This document shows positions 48,564 through 57,247 of a stretch of 64,000 bases of DNA, one piece after another. Made by a program: the position numbers and the translations under genes. The notes under the pieces are model-generated. The model did no database searches, was not told the DNA's origin, and saw nothing but the letters and a program-made list of their open reading frames with translations. The stretch's first letter is position 1; the number at the start of each line of letters is the position of its first letter. The DNA is from Roseobacter sp. GAI101 (lineage in GTDB: Bacteria > Pseudomonadota > Alphaproteobacteria > Rhodobacterales > Rhodobacteraceae), in assembly GCF_000156335.1 (NCBI RefSeq), contig NZ_DS999213.1:1761762-1825761 (forward strand), given 5' to 3'.

Positions 48564-49517
48564 ATGAAAACCCTCGGCCTGATCCTTGCACTGACCGCCC
48601 TGCCCGTTCTTCCGGCCTTTGCCAGCGAAGACATCCCGGATCAATATCCCGCGTCAATGTTGTATTCCAAACCCGTTGAATTCATTCCGGGCGTGTATTC
48701 CGCCATCGGGGCCACAGCGCCGCCGACCTATGAAAACGCAGGGCACAACAACAACCTGAGCTTTATCGTGACCGGTGACGGTGTCGTGGTGATCAACAGC
48801 GGCGGGTCCTACCAGTTGGCAAAAGCCCTGCATGACGAAATCAAACAGGTCACGGACCAGCCGGTCAAACTGGTACTGAATGAAAACGGTCAAGGCCACG
48901 CGATGCTGGGCAACACCTATTGGGCCGAACACGGCGTCAAGATCGTAGCGCAGACAGAGGGTGCCGAAGCCTTTGCCGAAGAAGGTCTGGCGTCCCTGCG
49001 CGCGGCCGAATCAAGGCTGAAGGACCGCGCAGATGGCACGGATCTGACCCCTCCGACCGAAACCTTCGAAGACGAATATGTCGTGGATATGGGGGATTTC
49101 CACATCGAGGCGCTGCACCTCGGTCCGTCGCACAGCCCCGGCGATATTGTCGTCTGGCTGCCCGAACAAAGCCTTGTGATCGCGGGTGATATGGCGTTTC
49201 ACGAAAGGATGTTGCCGATTTTCCCCGACACGCTGACCGATGAATGGCTGGAAACATGGGACGGCCCGTTCGAGGCGCTTGGCGCGACCTACGTCATCCC
49301 CGGCCACGGTCACCCGACGAACATGGCGCAGGTCCGGCGTTACACCAAAGGCTATCTGGAATATCTGCGTGGCAAAATCAGGGATCATCTGGACGCTGGC
49401 GGGTCGCTGGCCGACGCGTATTACGTCGACCAGTCCCCCTATGCCCATCTGGATACGTTCGAAGAGCTGGCCACCAAGAATGCAGGCCGTCTGTTTGAAC
49501 AGATGGAGTTTGAATAG
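48564..49517 (+). CDS. soxH: SoxH, MBL-fold protein with degenerate metal motif
   Basis: A 317-residue secreted protein (signal peptide LILALTALPVLPAFA). The metallo-beta-lactamase scaffold is present: FIVTGDGVVVINSGG, then LNENGQGHAMLGN in the place of the H-x-H-x-D-H motif, HLGPSHSPGDIVVWL, VIAGDMAFHERM and YVIPGHGHPT. The first metal site is thus NxNxQG, with all usual ligands replaced, while the later His and Asp remain. I believe this pattern occurs in other SoxH proteins but cannot verify it. ATG 48564, 3 bp after soxG. Convergent with the DUF302 gene (3-bp gap). Function unknown; not needed for thiosulfate oxidation in Paracoccus. Confidence 0.7.
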   Translation: MKTLGLILALTALPVLPAFASEDIPDQYPASMLYSKPVEFIPGVYSAIGATAPPTYENAGHNNNLSFIVTGDGVVVINSGGSYQLAKALHDEIKQVTDQPVKLVLNENGQGHAMLGNTYWAEHGVKIVAQTEGAEAFAEEGLASLRAAESRLKDRADGTDLTPPTETFEDEYVVDMGDFHIEALHLGPSHSPGDIVVWLPEQSLVIAGDMAFHERMLPIFPDTLTDEWLETWDGPFEALGATYVIPGHGHPTNMAQVRRYTKGYLEYLRGKIRDHLDAGGSLADAYYVDQSPYAHLDTFEELATKNAGRLFEQMEFE

Positions 49518-49520
49518 GGC

Positions 49521-49958
49521 CTAGGACCCGTCCGCTGCGCTTTTGACGATTTCATCCAGGAAGGCCTGAACCTCTTGCATCGGCCCTTCGGGGTAGGTGC
49601 GATAGCCGATGGCCACCTCGCCCTTCGTGTCCGTGACGAAGATACCATAGGGGCAATGGGCGATGTTCGCCGGGTCTGCCTCCATCACCTTGCGGGACAA
49701 CACGGCAGAGCAGAACAGGAAAATATCGGCGGCTTTGAAGATTTCGACGTCGCTGCCGACATCGGCAGCCGTACGGTTCAGCATCTCGCCCGTGTGGCTG
49801 ACGTAATCAATGACCAGACCTTTGCCGATAATCGCGTTTTCGACCGCGAATGTCGCGTCTTCGAAACTGCCGTCATAGGCATAGGAGACCATATGATCCT
49901 GCGCCGCCAAAGGGGCCGCAAGCAGTGAAAGTAAAAGGGCACCAAGGGGAAGTTTCAT
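49521..49958 (-). CDS. Secreted DUF302 family protein
   Basis: A 145-residue periplasmic protein with signal peptide (LPLGALLLSLLAAPLAAQ). The DUF302 domain is visible: YAYDGSFEDATFAVENAIIGKGLVIDYVSHTGEML, then ADIFLFCSAVLSRKVMEADPANIAHCPYGIFV; the two Cys are separated by about 19 residues. DUF302 proteins are small, often tied to sulfur or redox loci, role unknown. Start ATG 49958 is preferred over ATG 49967 because AAAGGA lies 8 bases before it and directly abuts the other. It lies at the end of the sox operon, beyond a hairpin after soxD, in the place where soxE/soxF stand in Paracoccus. Confidence 0.8.
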   Translation of the reverse strand: MKLPLGALLLSLLAAPLAAQDHMVSYAYDGSFEDATFAVENAIIGKGLVIDYVSHTGEMLNRTAADVGSDVEIFKAADIFLFCSAVLSRKVMEADPANIAHCPYGIFVTDTKGEVAIGYRTYPEGPMQEVQAFLDEIVKSAADGS

Positions 49959-50158
49959 CTTATGCATCCTTTCGGGTTTGGGGGGATGGCAGGGCCGGAA
50001 TGGTCCAGCCTGTCCCTTTAATTCAGCTTATCAGCGTTACCGTCTGATTACCAACCACCTGAATGGGCATAGGTGGCGGGGCGCGGGGCGCTTTCCGGCC
50101 AGATTGCGAAATGAACAAGCCCGTCCATTGCATCTGTTCGCACCGTAGATAGTTCCGA

Positions 50159-50186
50159 CCGCCACGGCGTTTCAAACCCGTGGCGG
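50159..50186 (-). terminator. Hairpin after soxD
   Basis: CCGCCACGG (50159-50167) and CCGTGGCGG (50178-50186), 9-bp perfect stem, 10-base loop, 29 bp downstream of the soxD stop. No T-run, so it may act as a 3'-end stabiliser or partial terminator before the DUF302 gene. Confidence 0.5.
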
Positions 50187-50214
50187 CCGGCATGTCTGTC
50201 GCAGGCAGGCGCGC

Positions 50215-51288
50215 CTACTTATCCGAAAAGGTCGACAGGTAGGCGATAACGGCGGCGATATCGTCCTCCTTCTTCAACCCGGCAAAACCCATCTTGGTCC
50301 CTTTGATGTACTTCTTCGGACCGGCAAGAAATTCGGCGATGGTTTCTGCGTTCCAGACCAGACCTTCTTCGGCTTTTTCCATCAGGGATTTAGAGTATTT
50401 GAACCCGTCGATATGGCCTGCTGACGCCCCCATTACACCGTTAAGGATCGGACCGGACCGGTTCTTGGCACCGTCACCGACCTGATGGCAGGCCTTGCAC
50501 TTGCGAAACACCTTTTCGCCATCGGCAATCAGGGCCGGATCAATGGCAGCGACTTCTGGCGCGGGCACGGCCTCTTCCTGGGCAGCGACCTCTGCCGTCT
50601 CCGTCGTGACGGCGGTTTCTTCGGTAGCAGCTTCTTCGGTGCTGGCGTCCGTGGTGGTTTCTTCCGGTGTGACGTCCAGCACGAGCGCGCGCATCGTCAC
50701 TTCGACGTTTTCCTTGCAATTGGTCATGCAGGGTTCGCCAGACCAGATAGCAAGCTCGGTTTCTTCACGGTCGTCCAGGATGAACCCGTCCGCATTGGGC
50801 ATTTCAACATCCAGGAATGTCTCCTTGGACAGAACGAAATCATCCTCGATCAAATCGTTGGAGTACAGAATGTAGGCCACGATCGCATAAGTTTCGTCAG
50901 CCGTCAGCGTGCCCGCATTCCCGTAGGGCATCGACCGGCGGATATAGTCAAAGCTGGTCGACAGGTAGGGCCAGTAGGACCCGACAGTTTTCAGAGGGTC
51001 CTTGTGGTCAAGTGTGCCCATGCCACCCGCCAGTTTCGGCCAGTTGCCAATACCTTCGGCAAAGTCTCCATGGCAGGCGGCACATTTGGTGGCAAAGATT
51101 TCCTCGCCGATGATCGCATCGCCCTGCCCTTCTGGAAGGCCCGTCCCATCGGGGTGGATATCCAAGTTCCAGGCAGCGATTTCTTCGGGAAGTGCCGGAC
51201 GGCCAAGGCCATATGTCTGCGCGACCGCTGGCACCGCCAGCACGGCGGCAACAGCCCCGATCGTGAGTGATTTAAGAAACTTCGACAT
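50215..51288 (-). CDS. soxD: SoxD, diheme cytochrome c subunit of sulfane dehydrogenase
   Basis: Electron-accepting partner of SoxC, which oxidises the sulfane sulfur on SoxY. 357 residues. Signal peptide IGAVAAVLAVPAVAQ, then heme 1 site CAACH (axial Met in RRSMPYGNAG), an acidic Thr/Glu/Ala-rich linker (~215-245) and heme 2 site CKACH with Met in KGTKMGFAG. Between them an additional Cys pair is in GEPCMTNCKEN. ATG 51288 overlaps the end of soxC by 17 bases, so the two are coupled. The linker has several low-complexity units (EETxxx), which vary among species. Confidence 0.95.
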   Translation of the reverse strand: MSKFLKSLTIGAVAAVLAVPAVAQTYGLGRPALPEEIAAWNLDIHPDGTGLPEGQGDAIIGEEIFATKCAACHGDFAEGIGNWPKLAGGMGTLDHKDPLKTVGSYWPYLSTSFDYIRRSMPYGNAGTLTADETYAIVAYILYSNDLIEDDFVLSKETFLDVEMPNADGFILDDREETELAIWSGEPCMTNCKENVEVTMRALVLDVTPEETTTDASTEEAATEETAVTTETAEVAAQEEAVPAPEVAAIDPALIADGEKVFRKCKACHQVGDGAKNRSGPILNGVMGASAGHIDGFKYSKSLMEKAEEGLVWNAETIAEFLAGPKKYIKGTKMGFAGLKKEDDIAAVIAYLSTFSDK

Positions 51289-52543
51289 TTTCGGCCTCCC
51301 CGTTCGGGCGTACCCACCAGGTTTGAATACAGTTGTTGTGATAGATCGAATTCAATCCGCGGACCTCGCGCAGTTGCGCCTTGGTCGGCTGGACATATCC
51401 GGTTTCATCCATCGCGCGGCTTTGCAGCAGCATTTCTTCGCCGTCCCATTCCACATCAAGGTAGAAGCGGGTCAGCGCCATCTTCTCGCCGGGTTTGGCC
51501 AGACGCGCGGTTTCCCATGTCTTGCCCCCGTCCTTGGACACATCCACGCGGGTGATGGCCCCCCGTCCCGACCATGCCAGACCGGAAATGACCAGCGGCC
51601 CCTTGCCGTGGGTGATCGGCGATTGCGGGCTGGGCGACGTGACGACAGATTTCGCGTCCATCGCCCATGTCCATTTGCGGCTGATGCCGTTCGCAAGCGT
51701 ATCAGTGTATTTGGAGGTTTCTTCGCGGCTCTCGACCGGCGCATCGGTCACTTCGATCCGGCGGATCCACTTGACCCACATGTTGCCTTCCCAGCCCGGC
51801 ACGACAAGGCGCACGGGATAGCCGTGTTCCTTGCGCAGCGCCTCGCCGTTGGCCTTGAACGCGACCAGAACGTCATCCAGCGCCTTCTCCATCGGGATGG
51901 AACGCCCGTTCGATGACGCATCGGCACCTTCGACGAATACCCATTTGCCCGCAGTGTCATAGCCCGCTTCTTCCAGCAGGGTCCGCAGGGGGACGCCGGT
52001 GTATTCCATGTTGTGGATCATGCCGTGGGTGAATTGCGCACCATTCAACTGTGCGCCCGCCCATTCCATGCCGGTGTTTGCCGCGCATTCCAGGAAATAC
52101 GTGTGGTTTTCACGCGGAAACCGTTCAAGATCGGCGTAGGTGAACACAAGCGGGCGGTCGACCAACCCGTTGATCATCAGACGGTAATCTTCCTTCTTCA
52201 GTTCGATCGCGCCCGAATGGTGCCGCTCGAATGCGCAGCCCTGGGGGGTGATCGTGCCATCCAGCGCATGGATCGGCGTAAAGTTGATCGAACTGACAGT
52301 GTCGGCGGTCAGCCATTCCACGTTGCGGCGGATCACATCGTCTTCGAACTTGATCGGCAGACCGTAGGGCGTGGCATCGACGCCATCGCCAAAGGTCTGC
52401 GCCCATTCCTGCGTCTCGGTGATCAGCGGATCAGGCGTTTGGGCGCGCGCAGTACCGGCGGCCAATGCGCCGACCCCTGCCGTTGCGGCCCCGCGCAAGA
52501 ACGCACGGCGGTTTGGTTTCTTGGTTTCAAAGGTGTCTGACAT
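51272..52543 (-). CDS. soxC: SoxC, molybdopterin sulfane dehydrogenase subunit
   Basis: A 423-residue periplasmic molybdenum enzyme of the sulfite-oxidase family. Tat leader: NRRAFLRGAATAGVGALAAG. The Mo-ligand cysteine is in TYFLECAANTGMEW, and INFTPIHALDG, HGYPVRLVVPGWEGNMWVKWI and the C-terminal dimerisation domain (GLAWSGRGAITRVDVSKDGG) are typical. With SoxD it removes electrons from protein-bound sulfane sulfur so that thiosulfate goes fully to sulfate without sulfur globules. It follows soxB by 33 bp. Confidence 0.95.
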   Translation of the reverse strand: MSDTFETKKPNRRAFLRGAATAGVGALAAGTARAQTPDPLITETQEWAQTFGDGVDATPYGLPIKFEDDVIRRNVEWLTADTVSSINFTPIHALDGTITPQGCAFERHHSGAIELKKEDYRLMINGLVDRPLVFTYADLERFPRENHTYFLECAANTGMEWAGAQLNGAQFTHGMIHNMEYTGVPLRTLLEEAGYDTAGKWVFVEGADASSNGRSIPMEKALDDVLVAFKANGEALRKEHGYPVRLVVPGWEGNMWVKWIRRIEVTDAPVESREETSKYTDTLANGISRKWTWAMDAKSVVTSPSPQSPITHGKGPLVISGLAWSGRGAITRVDVSKDGGKTWETARLAKPGEKMALTRFYLDVEWDGEEMLLQSRAMDETGYVQPTKAQLREVRGLNSIYHNNCIQTWWVRPNGEAENVEVS

Positions 52544-52576
52544 GTAGAACCCCTTCCCTTTGGTTGAACGGAGGCG

Positions 52577-54280
52577 TTAGACGCCGTCGACGGTTACACT
52601 GGTGTTTTCGGCAAGGGTCACTGTGCCCAACTTGCGGATGTGATTTTCAACCACGTCCCAGATCGGAGGACCTTCGGTGCCTTGATTGACGCTGGCCCAA
52701 CCCGCGATCTGGTAGGTCTTGGCCGGATCAATCAATTCCCCTGTCTTGAGCAGGGTCATTTCAGTAATGCGGCTGCCTTGCGGCTTGGTCACGTCGATGC
52801 GGTAGCCAAGGCCACCGGTGCGCACCATGTCCCCGCCCTGCTGATAATACGGGTCGGGGTTGAACAGGTTATCGGCCACGTCTTCCAGCACGACATGCAG
52901 GAATTCGCCTGTCATTTCAGTGCGGTATGCTTCTGGGTAGGTCATCGAGGTGACGTTCCAGATGTCTTCGCGGGTGATGTCCTGACCGGGCAGGATGGAC
53001 GGCCCCCAACGGACGCCGGGGCTTAGCGCGATGTCGGCTTCGCGCTCGGACAGCAGCGCATCGCAGATCAGATCATCCCACGAGCCGTTGAAATTGCCCC
53101 GACGATACAGCAGCGTGTCCTCGGCGGTTTTGCCGATTACCTCGCTCAGTTGATCCGCATAGGGTGCACGCTGTTCGTCGATCAAGGCGGTGATCGCCTT
53201 ATCGGGCTCGATCACATCCGAAAAGATCGGGATCAGCTTGTGGCGGAAGCCCATCATGCGGCCATTCTGCACGTCCAGATCAACGCGGCTGACGAATTTC
53301 CCGTTCGAGCCTGACGCGACGATGATCGTATCCCCGACCAGCACAGGTTCGGGCAATGCGTCATGGGTGTGACCCGACAGGATCACGTCGATACCGGTGA
53401 CGATGCCCGCCATCTGCTTGTCGACGTCGAACCCGTTGTGGCTTAGGCACACGACCAGTTCAGCCCCCTTGGCGCGGACTTCGTCGACCATTTCCTGCAT
53501 CCGTTCGTCGCGGATACCAAAGGTGTATTCGGGGAACATCCAACCGGGGTTGGCGATCGGCATGTAGGGAAAGGCCTGCCCGATAACCGCGACCTTGACG
53601 CCGCCAGTCTCGAAGAACTTGTAGGGCGGGAAAAGCTCTGTCGGCTCGTCCCATTCGGCGTCAAAGATGTTCTGGCCAAGCGCCGCAAAGGGCAACCCTT
53701 CAACGATTTCATTGACGCGGTCGGACCCCAGCGTGAATTCCCAGTGAAACGTCATCGCGTCTGGTTTCAGCGCGTTCATCACGTTGACCATGTCCTGACC
53801 TTGGGTCTGGTAACAGGTATAGCTGCCGTGCCAGGTGTCGCCACCATCCAGCAACAGCGCGTCGGGGCGGTCTGCGCGGATTTGGTTGATCACGGTCGAA
53901 ACCCGATCCAGTCCGCCCATCTTGCCATAGGCTTGGGCCAGCGACGAAAAGTCATTGTAGGTCAGCGCATATGCCGACCGGCTGCCGTCCTCGATGCCGT
54001 AAAGCTTTCGAAAATCAGCACCCGTGACATGCGGCACCGCCCCTTTGTTCGAGCCCACGCCGATGTTGACCGACGGTTCGCGGAAATAGATCGGTTTCAG
54101 CTGCGCATGAATGTCGGTGATGTGGATCAGACTGACGTTGCCGAATGTGTCAAATTCCAGCAGCTTGTCCTGGGTCAGCGCCTGCTGCGCGGCCAGTTTG
54201 CCCCAGTTGCCAAAGGAAGATGCCCCGTAAAGGGCCGTTGCAGCCATGCTGGCTTGAAGAAAGTCGCGGCGAGAAATCAT
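52577..54280 (-). CDS. soxB: SoxB, thiosulfohydrolase
   Basis: Dimanganese enzyme that hydrolyses the terminal sulfate from SoxY-bound thiosulfonate. 567 residues. Tat-like leader (ISRRDFLQASMAATALYG). 5'-nucleotidase-like metal motifs: SLIHITDIHAQLKP, LLLDGGDTWHGS, VVCLSHNGFDVD and DVILSGHTHDALPEP; the C-terminal domain includes LSPGVRWGPSILPG. Starts 98 bp after soxA, with a stem-loop in the gap. Standard marker gene of sulfur oxidisers. Confidence 0.96.
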   Translation of the reverse strand: MISRRDFLQASMAATALYGASSFGNWGKLAAQQALTQDKLLEFDTFGNVSLIHITDIHAQLKPIYFREPSVNIGVGSNKGAVPHVTGADFRKLYGIEDGSRSAYALTYNDFSSLAQAYGKMGGLDRVSTVINQIRADRPDALLLDGGDTWHGSYTCYQTQGQDMVNVMNALKPDAMTFHWEFTLGSDRVNEIVEGLPFAALGQNIFDAEWDEPTELFPPYKFFETGGVKVAVIGQAFPYMPIANPGWMFPEYTFGIRDERMQEMVDEVRAKGAELVVCLSHNGFDVDKQMAGIVTGIDVILSGHTHDALPEPVLVGDTIIVASGSNGKFVSRVDLDVQNGRMMGFRHKLIPIFSDVIEPDKAITALIDEQRAPYADQLSEVIGKTAEDTLLYRRGNFNGSWDDLICDALLSEREADIALSPGVRWGPSILPGQDITREDIWNVTSMTYPEAYRTEMTGEFLHVVLEDVADNLFNPDPYYQQGGDMVRTGGLGYRIDVTKPQGSRITEMTLLKTGELIDPAKTYQIAGWASVNQGTEGPPIWDVVENHIRKLGTVTLAENTSVTVDGV

Positions 54281-54340
54281 GCGGGTGGCCTTCTGTTGCG
54301 CCTATACATGCGCATGTTTGAATGAGTTATATCTGCAAAA

Positions 54341-54368
54341 CCCCGCCTCGCAAAAAAGCAAGGCGGGG
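54341..54368 (-). terminator. Stem-loop in the soxA-soxB gap
   Basis: CCCCGCCT (54341-54348) and AGGCGGGG (54361-54368) form an 8-bp stem, extended by GC pairs around a loop that contains AAAAAA. In the direction of soxA transcription it is followed by TTTTG. It can work as an attenuator giving less soxBCD than soxXYZA message, or as a processing site. Confidence 0.6.
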
Positions 54369-54378
54369 CCTGAATTGT

Positions 54379-55233
54379 TTAGTTGCGGACGGACGGACCT
54401 TCGACAGACAGGCCGTTGCCGCGTGAACCGACATACAGCTCCAGCGCCACGAACTCGGGGCTGCCCGGCGCGAATGTTTCGGCGCGGGTGTCACGGACAC
54501 AGCCCTTAAAGCGGTCCTGAACGGCGTTCAGTTTGGTGTTTTTCAGACGGTAGGCGGGGAAACCGTTGATCTGGCCCTGGCTCAGGTGGTCTGCGCGGAT
54601 CATGTTGCCGTAGTTGTCTTCGTGGCAATTTGCGCAGGACAGTTCAAGCTGACCAAAACGGGTGTAATAGATTTCCTTGCCCTGCTCCCATGTGGATTGC
54701 GCAGGACCGTCAATCGCGACGTTCACGGGCATGCCACGGGATACGGATGCCATCAGCGCCGTCATGTTGACCATGTCGCCGCCGGTGTATTTCCACTTTT
54801 CCGCGCCCATACGGTTTTCACGGCAATCGTTGATCGCCATTTCCATCGTACGCACCTCGCCCGCGGCTTCGACATATTTCGGATAGACCGGACGCACGCC
54901 CGCCATTTCCGAAGATGCGCCGTGACAATCGGCACAGGACTTGCCTTCGGACCCGTCGGCGGTGTTCCACACGTCCTCTGCCTGTTCGACAAAGATCATA
55001 CCGGGGTTGTCGAAGTCATCGGATTCCATGGCGCGGGTTTCCGTGCCACGGAACAGCCAGCCAGACATCACCTCGTCCATCACGTCGGACAAATGGGCGG
55101 GGGCCGCCGTGCGTGTCACGATTTCGATGTCACCGTTGATGACCAGATTATCGTCTGCAGGTTCGGCCATTGCACCCGATGCCACGATGATCGCGGTCAT
55201 GCAGGCACCCAGACCTTTAGTGAATTTATTCAT
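54379..55233 (-). CDS. soxA: SoxA, diheme cytochrome c
   Basis: With SoxX it couples thiosulfate oxidatively to the SoxY cysteine. 284 residues. Signal peptide FTKGLGACMTAIIVASGAMA. Two heme-binding sites, SCADCH and SCANCH, so the diheme form. The catalytic cysteine that carries a persulfide heme ligand is in RFKGCVRDTRAE. ATG 55233 has GGGAGG nine bases upstream; the longer frame (to 55473) is a shadow of soxZ. Confidence 0.96.
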   Translation of the reverse strand: MNKFTKGLGACMTAIIVASGAMAEPADDNLVINGDIEIVTRTAAPAHLSDVMDEVMSGWLFRGTETRAMESDDFDNPGMIFVEQAEDVWNTADGSEGKSCADCHGASSEMAGVRPVYPKYVEAAGEVRTMEMAINDCRENRMGAEKWKYTGGDMVNMTALMASVSRGMPVNVAIDGPAQSTWEQGKEIYYTRFGQLELSCANCHEDNYGNMIRADHLSQGQINGFPAYRLKNTKLNAVQDRFKGCVRDTRAETFAPGSPEFVALELYVGSRGNGLSVEGPSVRN

Positions 55234-55261
55234 TCTTCTTCCCTCCCAAGGATGCAGACGC

Positions 55262-55591
55262 TTATCCGATACTGATGTCTTTGCTGTCCTCGTAGACAGA
55301 GCCGTCATCGTCATACCATGTGAATTTGAACGTGCCGGCCTCTGGGACGGTGGCGTCAAATTCAAGGTATGGGTTCGTCGAAATTGCGGGCTGCAATTCG
55401 ATATCGACAACATTCTGATCGTTGAAATCACAGGTAAAGCGATTGATGATCGAACGCGGGATGGCGTTTCCATCCTTGTCCTTGCGCTGACCGGATTCCA
55501 TCTTGTGGCTGATCAGCGTCTTGATGGTGATCGTTTCACCTGCTGCTGCCGATTTTGGTACTTTGACGCGGGGTTTTACACCAGATGCCAT
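55262..55591 (-). CDS. soxZ: SoxZ, sulfur carrier partner
   Basis: A 109-residue immunoglobulin-like protein that pairs with SoxY. Begins GVKPRVKVPKSAAAGETITIKTLISHKMESG and contains FTCDFNDQNVVDIELQPAIST and FKFTWYDDDG, all family traits. There is no signal peptide; it is exported with SoxY. Starts 22 bp after soxY and ends 28 bp before soxA. Confidence 0.96.
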   Translation of the reverse strand: MASGVKPRVKVPKSAAAGETITIKTLISHKMESGQRKDKDGNAIPRSIINRFTCDFNDQNVVDIELQPAISTNPYLEFDATVPEAGTFKFTWYDDDGSVYEDSKDISIG

Positions 55592-55613
55592 TTCATTAAT
55601 TCCTTATAAAGCC

Positions 55614-56033
55614 TTAGCCGCCGCAGCCGCCGATTGTCACTTTTACCGTGCTGGATGCCTTGGCGAACGAGCCGTCAGCCATCTTCGCAATGGCCACCAC
55701 GTCTTGGGTTCCAGCCAGACGGATCCGTGTGGATGCGTGCTGCGAACCCGCGAGGGGACCAAATTTGAATGTCGCGACACCGGGCGTGGGGTTACCCAAT
55801 GCCAGCACCATGATCTCTGTCGCGCCGGGGGCGTCGACTTCGATTGGCACGGTGTTGCCGTTTTCGGCAATTTCCGGCGCGGTCAGGGTCAGCCCTGTGT
55901 CCGCCATTTCCGCACCACCGGTGAAGGCGGCGATCGCGTCATCGCCAGCAGCCGCAAAGGCCAGCTTTGGCAAGGCGAGGGCCGCGAAAGCGCTTGCGCC
56001 CATGACGATTGCATTACGTCTTGTGAATTCCAT
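55614..56033 (-). CDS. soxY: SoxY, sulfur carrier
   Basis: Carries thiosulfate-derived sulfur on its C-terminal cysteine. 139 residues. Tat leader EFTRRNAIVMGASAFAALALPKLAFA. The invariant tail GGCGG ends the protein (TIGGCGG). Start ATG 56033 is chosen because AGGAG lies 7 bases before it; the ATG at 56039 is only 1 base from the same site. Follows soxX by 36 bp. Confidence 0.96.
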   Translation of the reverse strand: MEFTRRNAIVMGASAFAALALPKLAFAAAGDDAIAAFTGGAEMADTGLTLTAPEIAENGNTVPIEVDAPGATEIMVLALGNPTPGVATFKFGPLAGSQHASTRIRLAGTQDVVAIAKMADGSFAKASSTVKVTIGGCGG

Positions 56034-56069
56034 TGTCATACTCCTGAACAAACCCTGTCTAAAGGGTTT

Positions 56070-56543
56070 TTAATCTTTCAGCGTGGCAAGATAGGCCACG
56101 ACATCTTCTACCTGCTGCGCCGTCAAAAGCGGCCCCAGCGTGTCATCGGCGGCTTTGCCGGTATAGGCCTTGCCCGGACGGATATAGCCGGTGTCCTTGT
56201 AGAACGATGGCATCATCGTGCCCTCGAACATCATCTTTGCATTTGCAACGATGCCGCGCAGATCAGCCTCGCTCCAGCGGCTGCCAGCGCCGTCCAGCGC
56301 GGGACCAATCATGCCCTGGAACGCGATATCAGGCAAAGCGCTGACTTCGTGGCAGGCCACACAGTTGCCCAACTGTTTACTGCCGACGACCTTGGCCCCC
56401 TCTTCGGGGTTGCCAGCGGTACCGGTCAAGGATGCTTCAACGGCACCATCAACATATGTGACGGCGGTTGGTGCGATATCGGCTGCATTTGCGTTTGCCG
56501 CAAGTCCAACGGACGCCACCAAGGCGAGTATAGAAATTTTCAT
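56070..56543 (-). CDS. soxX: SoxX, monoheme cytochrome c
   Basis: Partner of SoxA; 157 residues. Signal peptide KISILALVASVGLAANANA, heme site NCVACH, with axial Met likely in GTMMPSFYKDTGYI. ATG 56543 has GGGAGGA upstream. First gene of soxXYZABCD; its promoter region holds the strongest of the three SoxR-type boxes. Confidence 0.95.
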   Translation of the reverse strand: MKISILALVASVGLAANANAADIAPTAVTYVDGAVEASLTGTAGNPEEGAKVVGSKQLGNCVACHEVSALPDIAFQGMIGPALDGAGSRWSEADLRGIVANAKMMFEGTMMPSFYKDTGYIRPGKAYTGKAADDTLGPLLTAQQVEDVVAYLATLKD

Positions 56544-56607
56544 GCGTCCTCCCAAAGACTCTTATTTGTATACGAGCGTAGACGGTGTGGCATAACCACG
56601 CAACTAT

Positions 56608-56627
56608 AAATTCGCTTTTGTGAATTT
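56608..56627. promoter_or_regulatory. Putative SoxR operator in the soxW-soxX gap
   Basis: AAATTC (56608-56613), 8 bases, GAATTT (56622-56627): a perfect 6-bp inverted repeat with the core ATTC-N8-GAAT. It lies 65 bp upstream of soxX. In Paracoccus and Pseudaminobacter SoxR binds the soxW-soxX gap, so the position is right. Confidence 0.72.
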
Positions 56628-56665
56628 TTAACGACAGCTTTTGATGTATCGCCGCCCGCCGACTA

Positions 56666-57232
56666 CTACTTATCCCGCTCTGCCAGCTTGCGCGCATGGT
56701 ACTTCTGAAAGCTTTCGTCGCCTTCATACTCCTTGTCGACCACCCAGTTAAGCATATTGAAGATCGTGCCTGCCTCGAATGCGCCCGGAACCGTGGCCAC
56801 TGCCGCCTCTGCCGCCGTTTGCCCTTCAGGCACCTCTTGCGGCAGGAAAACAAGCGTCGGCGTGAACAACATGCCCCATTTGCGCACCATGTCTTTTTCC
56901 GACAGCGATTCGCCGTCGAAATCCGTTACCTCGACATCACCGAACATGTTGATCTGCACGACGAAGAAATGCTCCTTAAGGTAGGCGTCGATTTGAGGCA
57001 GCGGAAACACCTCCTTGTGCATCTTGGCGCAATAGATGCAGCCGCGCTGTTCGATGATCAGCATGAGGCGCTTGCCCTCGGCATTGGCTTCGGCAAGGTC
57101 GTCTGACAGGTCCTTGAAGGTGTCGCGCATCCATTCGGTCTTGTGCAGCCCGTCATCACCCAGTTCGGCGGAAAAGGCAGAACCGGCAAGGCAAAGCGAC
57201 AGGGCAGTCAGGCAAATTTTCAGCAGTTTCAT
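56666..57232 (-). CDS. soxW: SoxW, periplasmic thioredoxin
   Basis: A 188-residue thioredoxin-like protein with signal peptide (LKICLTALSLCLAGSAFSA) and redox motif CIYC in IIEQRGCIYCAKMH; the cis-Pro is in LFTPTLVFL. It receives electrons from SoxV and is thought to reduce periplasmic partners of the Sox system such as SoxY. Starts 15 bp after soxV and belongs to the soxVW unit. Confidence 0.9.
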   Translation of the reverse strand: MKLLKICLTALSLCLAGSAFSAELGDDGLHKTEWMRDTFKDLSDDLAEANAEGKRLMLIIEQRGCIYCAKMHKEVFPLPQIDAYLKEHFFVVQINMFGDVEVTDFDGESLSEKDMVRKWGMLFTPTLVFLPQEVPEGQTAAEAAVATVPGAFEAGTIFNMLNWVVDKEYEGDESFQKYHARKLAERDK

Positions 57233-57247
57233 GGTACGATCCCTTTA

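Noticed and set aside
47619-48644. 341-codon minus-strand frame opposite soxG
   Set aside because: Antisense shadow; soxG has a Tat leader and full metal motif on the plus strand.
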